From positions 248,001-312,000 of the forward strand of contig NZ_JABMLF010000001.1 in assembly GCF_013205055.1 (NCBI RefSeq): a DNA stretch of 64,000 bases. The letters run 5' to 3'. Positions within the stretch are counted from its first letter, which is position 1, and the number at the start of each line of letters is the position of its first letter. The notes under the pieces are model-generated. The model was not told the DNA's origin. It saw nothing but the letters and a program-made list of their open reading frames with translations, and made no database searches. This document shows positions 26,306 through 34,593 of the stretch, one piece after another. This stretch comes from Rathayibacter sp. VKM Ac-2856. Lineage in GTDB: Bacteria; Actinomycetota; Actinomycetes; Actinomycetales; Microbacteriaceae. Position numbers and translations under genes: made by a program.

Positions 26306-27271
26306 ATGAGGTCCGTCGTCCGCTGGGGCGTCGCCGGGACGGGGCCGATCTCGCAGCAGATCGCGCGGGACCTCGCCCTCGTCGACGGCGCGGAGCTCTT
26401 CGCCGTCGCGTCGCGCACCGAGGCCGCCGCCGCGGTCTTCGGCGACGAGTTCACGATCCCGCTCCGGTTCAGCGACTACTCGGCGATGCTCGACGCGGAC
26501 CTCGACGCCGTCTATCTCGGCACCCCGCACGTCACGCACTTCGCCCTGGCGAAGGAGGCGCTGCAGCGCGGGCGCCACGTCCTCTGCGAGAAGCCGCTCG
26601 GCCTCGACGCGGCCGAGGTGCGCGAGCTGGCCGCGATCGCGCGCGAGGCGGGCGTCTTCCTCATGGAGGCCCTGTGGATGAGGTTCACCCCGCTGACGGC
26701 CCTGGTGCGCGAGATCGTCGACTCCGGGGAGATCGGCGAGGTGCGCGCCGTGCAGGCGGCGTTCGGCGCGCCGTTCCCGCGCGACGGCTCCAGCCGCTGG
26801 CAGCGCGGCGGCAGCTCCCTCCTCGACCAGGGCATCTACCCGGTCACCCTCGCGCACCTGATGCTCGGCGAGCCGGAGAGCGTCACCGCCCGCGGCGTGA
26901 TCGATCCCCTCGGCATCGAGCTCAGCACGCACTTCACCCTCGAGTACGGGGGCGGCCGGTTCGCGCAGGGCGCGAGCTCGATGGTCGAGTTCCTCGCCGG
27001 CACCGCCACCGTCTCCGGGAGCACCGGCTGGATCGGCCTCGACCCCGGCTTCTGGTTCGCGTCGGGCCTCACCGTGAACGGCTACGGCCCGGCGGGGCCG
27101 ACCTCCCGCCGGATCGAGGTCGCGCGGGAGGGCCACGGCTACGTCCCGATGCTCCGCGAGGTCACCCGCGCGATCGCCGCGGGGCTCCTCGAGCATCCCC
27201 TGCACACGCTCGAGGAGACCGCCGCCGTCTTCGACACCCTGGACGCGGTCCGACGCGCGGCCGCGGGGTAG
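26306..27271 (+). CDS. Gfo/Idh/MocA family oxidoreductase
   Basis: A 321-residue NAD(P)-dependent oxidoreductase. The N-terminal Rossmann fold starts VVRWGVAGTGPISQQIA, the conserved CEKPLG motif is at about residues 93-98, and a C-terminal alpha/beta substrate domain follows. Family members oxidise or reduce sugars and inositols, including 3-keto sugars. It has a strong GGAGGAGG ribosome site 27 bp after the GH35 gene. As last gene of the GMC unit it could reduce the keto-sugar released by the deglycosidase; that is inference. Confidence 0.88.
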   Translation: MRSVVRWGVAGTGPISQQIARDLALVDGAELFAVASRTEAAAAVFGDEFTIPLRFSDYSAMLDADLDAVYLGTPHVTHFALAKEALQRGRHVLCEKPLGLDAAEVRELAAIAREAGVFLMEALWMRFTPLTALVREIVDSGEIGEVRAVQAAFGAPFPRDGSSRWQRGGSSLLDQGIYPVTLAHLMLGEPESVTARGVIDPLGIELSTHFTLEYGGGRFAQGASSMVEFLAGTATVSGSTGWIGLDPGFWFASGLTVNGYGPAGPTSRRIEVAREGHGYVPMLREVTRAIAAGLLEHPLHTLEETAAVFDTLDAVRRAAAG

Positions 27272-27289
27272 CGGCCCGCCCGTCGCCCG

Positions 27290-28285
27290 CTACTGCACCG
27301 ACCACCCGCCGTCCGACGCCAGGACGACGCCGTTGACGTTCGCGGAGTCGTCGCTGAGCAGCCAGGTGATCGAGGCCGCCATCGTGTCGGCCGAGACCAC
27401 CTGCGGGATCAGCGCGAAGAACGGCGCGAGGCGCTCCTGCGCGAACGCGCTCGACATCGTGCCCTCGATCGCCGTCGCCGTGGGGCCCGGAGCGACCGCG
27501 TTCGTGCGGATGCCGGCGGGGCCGTAGAGGAACGCCGAGGACTTCGTGATGCCCACCACCGCGTGCTTGGACGCCGTGTAGGCGGTGCCGGCGGCGTTGC
27601 CGCGCAGCGACGCCTCCGACGCCACGTTCACGATCGCGCCGCGACCGGCCTCGAGCATCAGCGGGAGGACCGCGCGGCTGAGCGCGAAGGTGCCGTCGAC
27701 GTTGACCGAGAACACCCGGCGCCAGAGCGCGTCCTCCGTCTCGTGCAGCGGGGTCATGCCGTCCATGATCCCGGCGATGTTCGCGAGGCCGTCGATGCTC
27801 GCTCCGGCCGCCGCGACGATCGCGGCGACCCCCTCGGCCGAGGTGATGTCGGCGACGACCGTGACGACGGAGCCCTCCGGGGACGCCTCGGCGAGCGCCT
27901 CGACGCCGGCCGGCACGACGTCGACGGCGATCACGCGGCCGCCCTCGCGCACGATCCGCCGCGCGGTGGCCCGGCCGATGCCGGAGCCGGCGCCGGTGAC
28001 GACGACCGTCCGGCCCGAGAAGCGGCCCGACGCGGCCTGGGCCGGCTCGTCCGACTCCTCGGGCGGCAGCACTCCGTCGTTCGCCTGCCTGACGAGCGTG
28101 TCGACGAGCTCCTGCGGGAAGCTGCCGCCGCCGAGCTCGACGAGGGTGCGGAGGCTGAGCCCGGCCGCCGGGCGCAGGTCGTCGGCGGACCGGCCGCCCT
28201 GCGCCAGGATCCCGCGGAGCAGCGGGCCGCCGACGGCGTCGTCGAGCCATTCCTGGACGGTGTTCTTCGAGGTGAGGACGGTCAT
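27290..28285 (-). CDS. SDR-family oxidoreductase with N-terminal extension
   Basis: A 331-residue short-chain dehydrogenase. The cofactor motif TGAGSGIG is at 97-104, the catalytic Ser near 223 (NVASEAS), and the YTASK pair is Y236 and K240. About 90 residues precede the SDR fold, with leucine-rich helical sequence I cannot place. The ATG at 28285 has an AAGGAG site; an ATG 18 bp upstream overlaps that site. It is the last gene of the leftward BVMO operon and may make the ketone substrate of the monooxygenase from a secondary alcohol. Its stop lies 18 bp from the convergent Gfo/Idh gene. Confidence 0.88.
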   Translation of the reverse strand: MTVLTSKNTVQEWLDDAVGGPLLRGILAQGGRSADDLRPAAGLSLRTLVELGGGSFPQELVDTLVRQANDGVLPPEESDEPAQAASGRFSGRTVVVTGAGSGIGRATARRIVREGGRVIAVDVVPAGVEALAEASPEGSVVTVVADITSAEGVAAIVAAAGASIDGLANIAGIMDGMTPLHETEDALWRRVFSVNVDGTFALSRAVLPLMLEAGRGAIVNVASEASLRGNAAGTAYTASKHAVVGITKSSAFLYGPAGIRTNAVAPGPTATAIEGTMSSAFAQERLAPFFALIPQVVSADTMAASITWLLSDDSANVNGVVLASDGGWSVQ

Positions 28286-28343
28286 GGTTCCGGTCTCCTT
28301 CATGAGGGGTGGGGATGGTGGGAGTGGCGCGCGGGAGCCGGGA

Positions 28344-29345
28344 TCACTGCGGGACGCCGTCGGCGAGGGCGTCGAAGCGGTAGACGAAGCCGCCGTCCGG
28401 GCCGCTGATCGTCGCGTAGGCGTTCGTTGTGCCGGGCTCGATGGCGATGTTCGTCGCGGAGCCGAGACCGGTCGCCTCGTCCTCGGGGACCGAGATCGTC
28501 CGCAGGAGCGCGCCGTCGGTGTCGTGGACGAGGATCTCCGGGCGGCTGTGCAGGCCGACGTAGAGGTTCCCGTCGGCGTCGACGGCGATCGAGTCGAGCT
28601 GGCCGACGCCGGGCGAGGCGTGCACCGCGGGGAAGGCGGTGGCGACCTCGGTGCCGTCCGCGCTCAGGGTGAGGCGGTCGATCCGGTTGCCCGTGTTCAT
28701 GCTCACCCACAGCTCGCCGTGGTCGGGCGAGAAGGCGATGCCGTTGGGCGAGGGCAGCTCGCTCGCGAGCACCGACGCCGCACCGGTCGCGGGGTCGACC
28801 CGGACCACGCGGCCCGAGGCGTCCCAGTACGGGTCCTGCGCCCCGGCCGCGTCGGTGACGTAGAGCGCGCCGTCCTCGCCGAACGCGATGTCGTCCGGCT
28901 GCATCGGCACGCCGTCGACCGGTCCGGTCACGACGTCGCGGACGTCCTCGCCGTCGGCGGTCATGCTCCGGACGGAGCCGCTGAGGAAGTCGGTCACGTA
29001 CAGCCGGCCGTCCTCCGGGTGGAACTGCGCGGAGGTGAGCGCCGAGGCGTCGTCGGTCCAGACCTGCTCGACGCTCTCCTCGTCCAGGTCGATCCGCAGC
29101 ACCTTGCCCGCGCCGGGTGGGGCGGTGACGTCGACGACGTAGAGGCCGCCGTCGGGTCCGAAGACGGGCCCCTCGAGCAGCGTCATGCCGGTCGCCTCGT
29201 GCACCTCGGTGACCTGCAGCACGCGCTCGGCGGTGACGACGGAGCCGGTCGGGTCGGAGGGCGCGGCCTCCGGGTCCGCCGTCTCGGTGCAGCCGGCGAG
29301 CGCCCCCGCGAGCAGCACCGGCACGGCGATCACCCGCCGCCTCAT
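28344..29345 (-). CDS. SMP-30/gluconolactonase-like secreted lipoprotein
   Basis: A 333-residue beta-propeller protein with repeats such as FGPDGGLYVVD, FHPEDGRLYVTD and FGEDGALYVTD, in the style of SMP-30/gluconolactonase-like domains. The signal peptide ends LAGC with lipidated Cys19, so it is anchored outside the membrane. The start overlaps the BVMO stop by 4 bp (ATGA), tying expression to it. A lactonase acting on the Baeyer-Villiger product would fit the pathway, but the extracytoplasmic location conflicts with a cytosolic BVMO. A binding or sensing role is possible. Confidence 0.8.
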   Translation of the reverse strand: MRRRVIAVPVLLAGALAGCTETADPEAAPSDPTGSVVTAERVLQVTEVHEATGMTLLEGPVFGPDGGLYVVDVTAPPGAGKVLRIDLDEESVEQVWTDDASALTSAQFHPEDGRLYVTDFLSGSVRSMTADGEDVRDVVTGPVDGVPMQPDDIAFGEDGALYVTDAAGAQDPYWDASGRVVRVDPATGAASVLASELPSPNGIAFSPDHGELWVSMNTGNRIDRLTLSADGTEVATAFPAVHASPGVGQLDSIAVDADGNLYVGLHSRPEILVHDTDGALLRTISVPEDEATGLGSATNIAIEPGTTNAYATISGPDGGFVYRFDALADGVPQ

Positions 29346-31192
29346 CGGGAGGCTCCCGCGTGCGCGCCGACCAGCACGTCGTCCATCCCGTCCTCGCGCC
29401 AGGCGCGCAGCAGGCGGTGGAACGCGATCGGTCCCGGGCTGTAGGTGGCGCCGCCGATCGAGCGGGTGCCCTCGCCGTTGTAGTAGCCGGGCGTGCACTC
29501 GGCCTGGAAGGCCCGGGTGTCGGCCGCGGTCTCCTGCACGGTGCGCACCCACGCGTCCTCCGCCTCGGCGCTCGGCTCGAGGTACCGCGCGCCCACCTCG
29601 CGACCGCGGGCGATGACCGCGGCGATGTGCTCGGCCTGCTCGAGCAGGATGTGCGCGAAGTTGACCGAGTTGGCGTTCTGGATGCCGCTGAGGTGGAAGA
29701 GGTTCGGGAAGCCGTGCGACGAGAAGCCGTGCAGGGTCCGCGGTCCGCGCGCCCACGCCTCCAGGAGCGTCCGGCCACCCCGGCCGACGACGGGCAGCGT
29801 GCCCGACATCACTCCGGAGATCCCCACCTCGAACCCGGTCGCGAAGATCACGCAGTCGACCTCGTGGGCGGTGTCGCCCACGACGACCTCCGTCTCGGTC
29901 ATCCGGGTGATGCCGCCGGTGTCCGCGGTGTCGACGAGCCGCACGTTCGGCCGGTTGAAGGTGGGCAGGTAGATGTCGCTGAAGCCGGGGCGCTTGCACA
30001 TGTACCGGTACCAGGGCTTGAGCGCCGCGGCGGTGGCCGGGTCGTGCACCTCCGCGTCGACGCGGGCGCGGAGCCGGTCCATCGTGTCGAGGTCCGCCAG
30101 CTCGTCGCGCAGCTCGCGCTCCTCGGCGGGCAGCGTCGCATCGACCGCGCCGGAGAGGATCTGGCGCTGCAGCTCGACGGTCGTCGTCCAGCCGTCCTGC
30201 ACCAGCGACTCGTCCACCGGCTCGCCGGCGAGCACGGCGAGGAAGTTCTCCATCCGCTCGCGCTGCCAGCCGGGGCGGAGCGAGGCGACCCACTCGGGGT
30301 CCGTCGGCCGGTTGTCGCGGACGTCGACCGTGGAGGGCGTGCGCTGGAAGACGATCAGCTCGCGGGCGTCCTGCGCGACGAGCGGGATCACCTGGAGCCC
30401 GGTCGCTCCCGTGCCGACCACGGCGACCCGCTTGTCGGCGAGGCCGGTCAGGCCGCCGCCGGGGGTGCCGCCGGTGTAGCCGTAGTCCCAGCGCGACGTG
30501 TGGAAGGTGTGGCCGCGGAAGGTCTCGATGCCCGGGATGCCGGGGAGCTTCGGCTGGGTGAGGGTGCCGGAGGAGGTGACCACGAAGCGGGCGCGGAACG
30601 CATCGCCGCGGTCGGTCTCGACGAGCCACTCCTCCGCGTCCTCGTCCCAGGTCAGCCCGGTCGCGCGGGTCTGGAAGAGGGTGTCGCGGTAGAGACCGTA
30701 GTGCTCGGCGATCGCGACGGCGTGCCGGCGGATCTCCTCGCCCGGCGCGTAGCGCTCGGACGGGATCGTGCCGACCTCCTCGAGCAGCGGCAGGTAGACG
30801 GAGGACTCGACGTCGCAGCGCACCCCCGGGTAGCGGTTCCAGTACCAGGTGCCGCCGACGTCGCCCGCCTCGTCCATGAGGCGGAGAGACTCCACGCCCG
30901 CCTCGCGCAGCCGCGACGCCGTGAGCAGGCCACCGAAGCCGGCGCCGATCACGAGGGCCTCGACGCGGTCGGTCACCGGCTCGCGCTCGACCCGCTCGGT
31001 GTACGGGTCCTTCGCGTAGTAGCCGAACTCCCCCGCCGCGCGCCGGTACTGGGTCGCCGCGTCGGGCCGGGCCCGGCGGTCGCGCTCGGCGCGGTACGTC
31101 CGGCGCGCGGCGTCGAGGCGGCGCTCGTCGTCGGGGCCGAGGATGCTGTCGGGGCTCGGGATGCCGTCGGGGCTCGGGATGCTGTCGGTCAT
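29342..31192 (-). CDS. Baeyer-Villiger-type flavin monooxygenase
   Basis: A 616-residue FAD/NADPH monooxygenase. FAD-binding GAGFGG is at 83-88, the Baeyer-Villiger fingerprint FRGHTFHTSRW at 225-235, and the second Rossmann motif GTGATG at 260-265. These enzymes insert oxygen next to a ketone to give an ester or lactone. The first 18 residues are encoded by an 18-bp tandem repeat (about 31142-31188) giving SPDGIPSPDSI-like sequence, likely a disordered tail. It is first in the operon BVMO, lipoprotein, SDR and is divergent from a MarR gene. The substrate ketone is unknown. Confidence 0.92.
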   Translation of the reverse strand: MTDSIPSPDGIPSPDSILGPDDERRLDAARRTYRAERDRRARPDAATQYRRAAGEFGYYAKDPYTERVEREPVTDRVEALVIGAGFGGLLTASRLREAGVESLRLMDEAGDVGGTWYWNRYPGVRCDVESSVYLPLLEEVGTIPSERYAPGEEIRRHAVAIAEHYGLYRDTLFQTRATGLTWDEDAEEWLVETDRGDAFRARFVVTSSGTLTQPKLPGIPGIETFRGHTFHTSRWDYGYTGGTPGGGLTGLADKRVAVVGTGATGLQVIPLVAQDARELIVFQRTPSTVDVRDNRPTDPEWVASLRPGWQRERMENFLAVLAGEPVDESLVQDGWTTTVELQRQILSGAVDATLPAEERELRDELADLDTMDRLRARVDAEVHDPATAAALKPWYRYMCKRPGFSDIYLPTFNRPNVRLVDTADTGGITRMTETEVVVGDTAHEVDCVIFATGFEVGISGVMSGTLPVVGRGGRTLLEAWARGPRTLHGFSSHGFPNLFHLSGIQNANSVNFAHILLEQAEHIAAVIARGREVGARYLEPSAEAEDAWVRTVQETAADTRAFQAECTPGYYNGEGTRSIGGATYSPGPIAFHRLLRAWREDGMDDVLVGAHAGASR

Positions 31193-31308
31193 GCGTGCTC
31201 GCTCTCGTCACGCGCATCGGCGCGATTGCGGACCCCGGAGGGCACGGCGGCGGGACTCCCCCGCGGGCGCCGACACGACTCCGGATCGGTTCTTGCTGTC
31301 CTCGAAGG

Positions 31309-31323
31309 TTAGCTCGAAGCTAA
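31309..31323. promoter_or_regulatory. MarR-type operator between BVMO operon and marR gene
   Basis: TTAGCT (31309-31314) and AGCTAA (31318-31323) form a perfect inverted repeat with a 3-bp spacer in the 171-bp divergent gap. Size and placement fit a MarR dimer site controlling the BVMO operon and the regulator itself. Confidence 0.6.
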
Positions 31324-31363
31324 GTATTCGTCCTGGGGATCCGCCGAGTCCTACGGTGGACCC

Positions 31364-31810
31364 ATGGATCCCCGTGCCCAGGCCCTCTCGGACATCGAGC
31401 GGCTCTCGATCGCGATCACGGTCCGGTCGATCCCCCGCGTGCTCGCCCCGCTGCTGACCACCGAACTCACCATCCAGCAGCTGAAGGCCCTGTCGGTGAT
31501 CGTCACGACCGAGGAGGGCGCGACCGGCGCGGGACTCGCGCAGAGCTTCGACGTCTCGATGCCCTCGATGTCCAAGCTCGTCGACCGCCTCACCGCGAGC
31601 GGCCTGGTCGTCCGCGAGACCGACCGCGCCGACCAGCGCGTCCGCCGCATCCACGCCACCGACCTCGGCCGCGCCGTCGTCCGCCAGCTGATGGCCGCCC
31701 GCCCCGAGCTCGGCGAGGACGTCCTCTCCCGCCTGTCCCTCGCGGAGCTCGAGGCCCTCGAGACGGGCCTGCGCGCGATCAGCCGCGAGCTGCGCCCCGA
31801 CCGCGGCTGA
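31364..31810 (+). CDS. MarR-family transcriptional regulator
   Basis: A 148-residue winged-helix regulator. The reading helix region is GAGLAQSFDVSMPSMSKLVDRL and the wing is RETDRADQRVRRIHAT. It is divergent from the BVMO operon and probably represses it until an aromatic or ketone ligand binds. A -10-like TACGGT lies at 31352-31357, exactly 6 bp before the ATG, with no ribosome site, so the transcript is probably leaderless. Confidence 0.88.
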   Translation: MDPRAQALSDIERLSIAITVRSIPRVLAPLLTTELTIQQLKALSVIVTTEEGATGAGLAQSFDVSMPSMSKLVDRLTASGLVVRETDRADQRVRRIHATDLGRAVVRQLMAARPELGEDVLSRLSLAELEALETGLRAISRELRPDRG

Positions 31811-31913
31811 GCGCGGCGACCCAGGGCTCCTGCGGCCGCAGCTCGCGCACGACGACGTCGACCAGCACCCGCCCCGGCGTGCTGTCAGGGCTCGATGCCG
31901 AGCCGGTCGCCGC

Positions 31914-32372
31914 TCAGAAGGGGAGCTCGGCCTGCTCGACGGCGTGGAATCCGGCGCGCTGGACCTCGGCGAACGACGCGCCGACCAGGCGCTCGAGCAC
32001 CGCGATGTGCGCGTCCTCGGCGTCGTCGGTCTCCGCCAGGGCCGCCTCCGCGTCGAGCGGAGCGCCGCTGTCCTCCACCAGCTCGCCGGCGAACTGCACG
32101 CGGAGGCGCTCCTGCGGTCCGATCGCCTGCACGACGTACTGGTCGGCCGTCCCGCCGAGGATCACGAGGTACAGCTGCGCGTCGCCCACCACCGTCTTCG
32201 CCGCCTCACCGAACAGCGGATCCGCGAAGACGACGTGCGGACCGACCTGCGCCGCGGTCAGCGCCGCGGCCATCGCGCTCGTCGCCTCCTCGAACGACGT
32301 CGCGGGACCTGCGGCCCCCACGCTCTCGAGCGTGCGGCGCGGAAGGACGCCGAGGGCCACGGTGTAAGCCAT
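31914..32372 (-). CDS. hypothetical protein
   Basis: A 152-residue soluble, acidic protein that I do not recognise. It has no signal peptide or membrane helix. The sequence alternates strand-like stretches (YTVALGVLP, AQLYLVILGG, YVVQAIGP) with a C-terminal helical part rich in Ala and Glu. The ATG at 32372 precedes the first clearly protein-like sequence; the frame stays open upstream only as a GC-rich shadow through repeats and the next gene. It stands alone between marR and a repeat pair. The 103 bp from 31811 to 31913 show nothing identifiable. Confidence 0.65.
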   Translation of the reverse strand: MAYTVALGVLPRRTLESVGAAGPATSFEEATSAMAAALTAAQVGPHVVFADPLFGEAAKTVVGDAQLYLVILGGTADQYVVQAIGPQERLRVQFAGELVEDSGAPLDAEAALAETDDAEDAHIAVLERLVGASFAEVQRAGFHAVEQAELPF

Positions 32373-32444
32373 GCCGCCAGCCTCCCAGACCCGCCCCGCG
32401 TCCTCCAGCCCGCCCCTCCCACGCCGCTCGAACGGCGCCCCTCC

Positions 32445-32535
32445 ATGCTGATCGAGTAGCGCCCGCAGGGCGCGTATCGAGATCCTCCGCGTCCATGCTG
32501 ATCGAGTAGCGCCCCCGGGCGCGTATCGAGATCCC
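32445..32535. repeat. two direct copies of intergenic repeat family 1
   Basis: Two copies (32445-32485 and 32495-32535) of the ATGCTGATCGAGTAG...CGTATCGAGATCC element lie in the same orientation, 9 bp apart, in the gap 32373-32597. Their internal hairpins differ (GCCCGCAGGGC versus GCCCCCGGGC). The rest of the gap is pyrimidine-rich and holds no gene. Confidence 0.9.
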
Positions 32536-32597
32536 CCCACCCACAACCAGGGACATCCCCCATACCTCCGCCCCCCGTCACCGCCGAGACTCGACCC

Positions 32598-33212
32598 ATG
32601 CCCCCCGCCGCCCCCCGCCCGCGCCTGCTCCGCGCCGTCCTCGTCGCGCTCCTCGGCGGCCTCGTCCTCGGCGGGCTCACCAGCCTCCTGCAGGGGTCCT
32701 TGCCCGGCCCCGTGAACTCCTTCGCCAACTCCTCCGGTGGCTGGTCGATGCTGGTCTTCGCCCTGGTCCGGATCGGCGGCGCCCGGCCCGTCGCGGCGGC
32801 GGCGCTCGGACTCCTCGCCTTCTGGGCCCTGCTCGAGGGCTACGACCTCGTGACCGCCGCCCGCGGCTTCGGCTACTCGCCGCCCTTCTCCGACGTGTTC
32901 TGGCTGCTCGCCGTGCCGGCCGGCCCGATCCTCGGCGCCGCCGCCGCGCTCACCCGGCACGGATCGACGCCGTGGCGCGTCCTCGCCGTCGCACCGCTCG
33001 CAGGCGTCCTGATCGGTGAGGGCGTCTGGGCCCTCGAGAACGTCGCCGACACCACGAGCCCGTTCTACTGGTGGCTCGAGATCGTCCTCGGCGCCGGCTT
33101 CCTCGTCCTCGCGGTGGTCCGGAGGCGTCCGCGGCTCCCGATCGCCCTCGCCGCCCTCGCGGTCACGGCGGCGGCAGCGGTCGCCTTCGTCGTGATCTAC
33201 TCGGCGATGTGA
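32598..33212 (+). CDS. multi-pass membrane protein (DUF6518-like)
   Basis: A 204-residue protein with about six hydrophobic helices. A conserved-looking GGWSMLVFALVRIG segment lies around residues 47-60 and an acidic WALENVADTTSPFYWW near 145-160. It resembles the uncharacterised DUF6518 membrane family, a recollection I could not check. The stop overlaps the GTG of the beta-lactamase gene by 4 bp, so the two are translated together. The function is unknown. Confidence 0.7.
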   Translation: MPPAAPRPRLLRAVLVALLGGLVLGGLTSLLQGSLPGPVNSFANSSGGWSMLVFALVRIGGARPVAAAALGLLAFWALLEGYDLVTAARGFGYSPPFSDVFWLLAVPAGPILGAAAALTRHGSTPWRVLAVAPLAGVLIGEGVWALENVADTTSPFYWWLEIVLGAGFLVLAVVRRRPRLPIALAALAVTAAAAVAFVVIYSAM

Positions 33213-34180
33213 ACCGCCGCCGCCACGGGTCCCCCGCCCGGTCCGCCCTCGTCCTCGCGGGCCTCCTCGCGCTCGCCCTCTCCGGCAGCGCCTCCCCGAG
33301 CGCACCCGCCACTCCGTCCGCCACGGCACCGTCCTCTGCGCCGGCCACTCCGCCGGCCACCTCCTCCCCCACGGCCTCACCCACCCCGCGTCCGATCGAC
33401 CTCTCCGCCGCCCTCACCGCCCTCGAGGCCGAGTTCGACGCCCGCATCGGCGTCAGTGCCGTCGACACCGGCACCGGCCGCCGCGTCGAGCACCGGCAGG
33501 ACGAGCGCTTCGGCTACGCGTCGAGCATCAAGGCGCTGGCCGCCGCCGCCTTCCTCCGCACCGTCCCCGCCGCCGAGCGCGACGAGGTCGTCACCTGGAC
33601 CGCCGCCGACGTCGAGGCCGCCGGCTACTCCCCCGTCACCCGCGAGAGCATCGGCACCGGACTGCCGCTGGCGCGGCTCGCCGAGGCCGCGGTCCGGCAG
33701 AGCGACAACACGGCCCTCAACCTGGTGCTCGACCGCCTCGGCGGCCCCGCTGCGCTCGACCGAGTCCTCGAGGAGCTGGGCGACGCGACGACCGACGTCG
33801 TCGACGAGGAGCCGGCGCTCAACACCGTGACACCGGGCAGCACCGCCAACACCACGACCCCCGCGGCCGCCACCGCCGACCTCACCGCCGTCGCACTCGG
33901 CGACGCGCTGACCCCCGAGGACCGCGCGCTCCTCGTGGACTGGATGAGCGGCAACGCCACCGGCGATGCGCTCATCCGCGCCGGGGCGCCCGAGGGCTGG
34001 ATCGTGGCCGACAAGTCCGGCGGAGCGGGCGGCGTCCGCACCGACATCGCCGTCGTCACGCCGCCGGGCCGAGCCCCGATCGTGCTCTCCGTGCTCACCG
34101 CTCGCACCGACCCGGAGGCGGAGTACGACGACGCCCTGGTCGCCCGCGCGGCCGCGCTGGTGCTCGACTCCCTGCGCTGA
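33209..34180 (+). CDS. class A beta-lactamase family serine hydrolase
   Basis: A 323-residue secreted enzyme with every class A landmark: the nucleophile motif SSIK at S105-K108, SDN at 165-167, the general-base motif EPALN with E201, and KSG at 269-271. An N-terminal hydrophobic signal is followed by a Ser/Thr/Pro/Ala linker (about residues 28-65). Class A enzymes hydrolyse beta-lactams; environmental homologues may act weakly or on cell-wall peptides. The GTG start at 33209 overlaps the upstream membrane-protein stop by 4 bp. Confidence 0.88.
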   Translation: MNRRRHGSPARSALVLAGLLALALSGSASPSAPATPSATAPSSAPATPPATSSPTASPTPRPIDLSAALTALEAEFDARIGVSAVDTGTGRRVEHRQDERFGYASSIKALAAAAFLRTVPAAERDEVVTWTAADVEAAGYSPVTRESIGTGLPLARLAEAAVRQSDNTALNLVLDRLGGPAALDRVLEELGDATTDVVDEEPALNTVTPGSTANTTTPAAATADLTAVALGDALTPEDRALLVDWMSGNATGDALIRAGAPEGWIVADKSGGAGGVRTDIAVVTPPGRAPIVLSVLTARTDPEAEYDDALVARAAALVLDSLR

Positions 34181-34593
34181 CGCCGACGCCGCGCGGAGGG
34201 TGAGTGCTTCTCCGACGGCCCGACCCCCCTCGGGGTGACGTGCTACCTCACGGATGTTGCCTATCCTGACGAAGCTGGAGGGCCCCTGAACCCTTCCACA
34301 GGCTCGACCGCCGCTCCCGAGGACCACCCGGAGGACGTCCGAGAGCACGCCGTGAGCCCTCCCCCGGGAGACGCGCGAGGCGCCCACCCGACCACCCGCT
34401 GCACAGCCACCCGGCTCTGCCGCGGCGGCGTCACCGCGGCAGTGCCGCACTCCGCCCGGAACGCAGCGACGCGTCCTTCGGTCCCTCTCCTCGCGAGGAG
34501 CGGACCCGATCCGCCGCCCGCTTCGAGGCTCCCTCGTCGACGTGCTCCGGGCGACTCCCCCACTCACAGCACGAGTCGATCGGACGACACCAC
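34181..34593 (+). other. 413-bp intergenic region, long leader of beta-helix gene 1
   Basis: No gene is supported here. It contains a hairpin of CTGCCGCGG (34417-34425) and CCGCGGCAG (34434-34442). A segment at about 34530-34560 (CGAGGCTCCC, then GCTCCGGGC) recurs in the leader of the second beta-helix gene. A TATCCT at 34262-34267 is a possible -10 box, which would give a 5' leader of about 320 bases. Confidence 0.4.

Noticed and set aside
31811-31913. Remnant gene between marR and the hypothetical gene
   Set aside because: No frame gives recognisable sequence over this short stretch.
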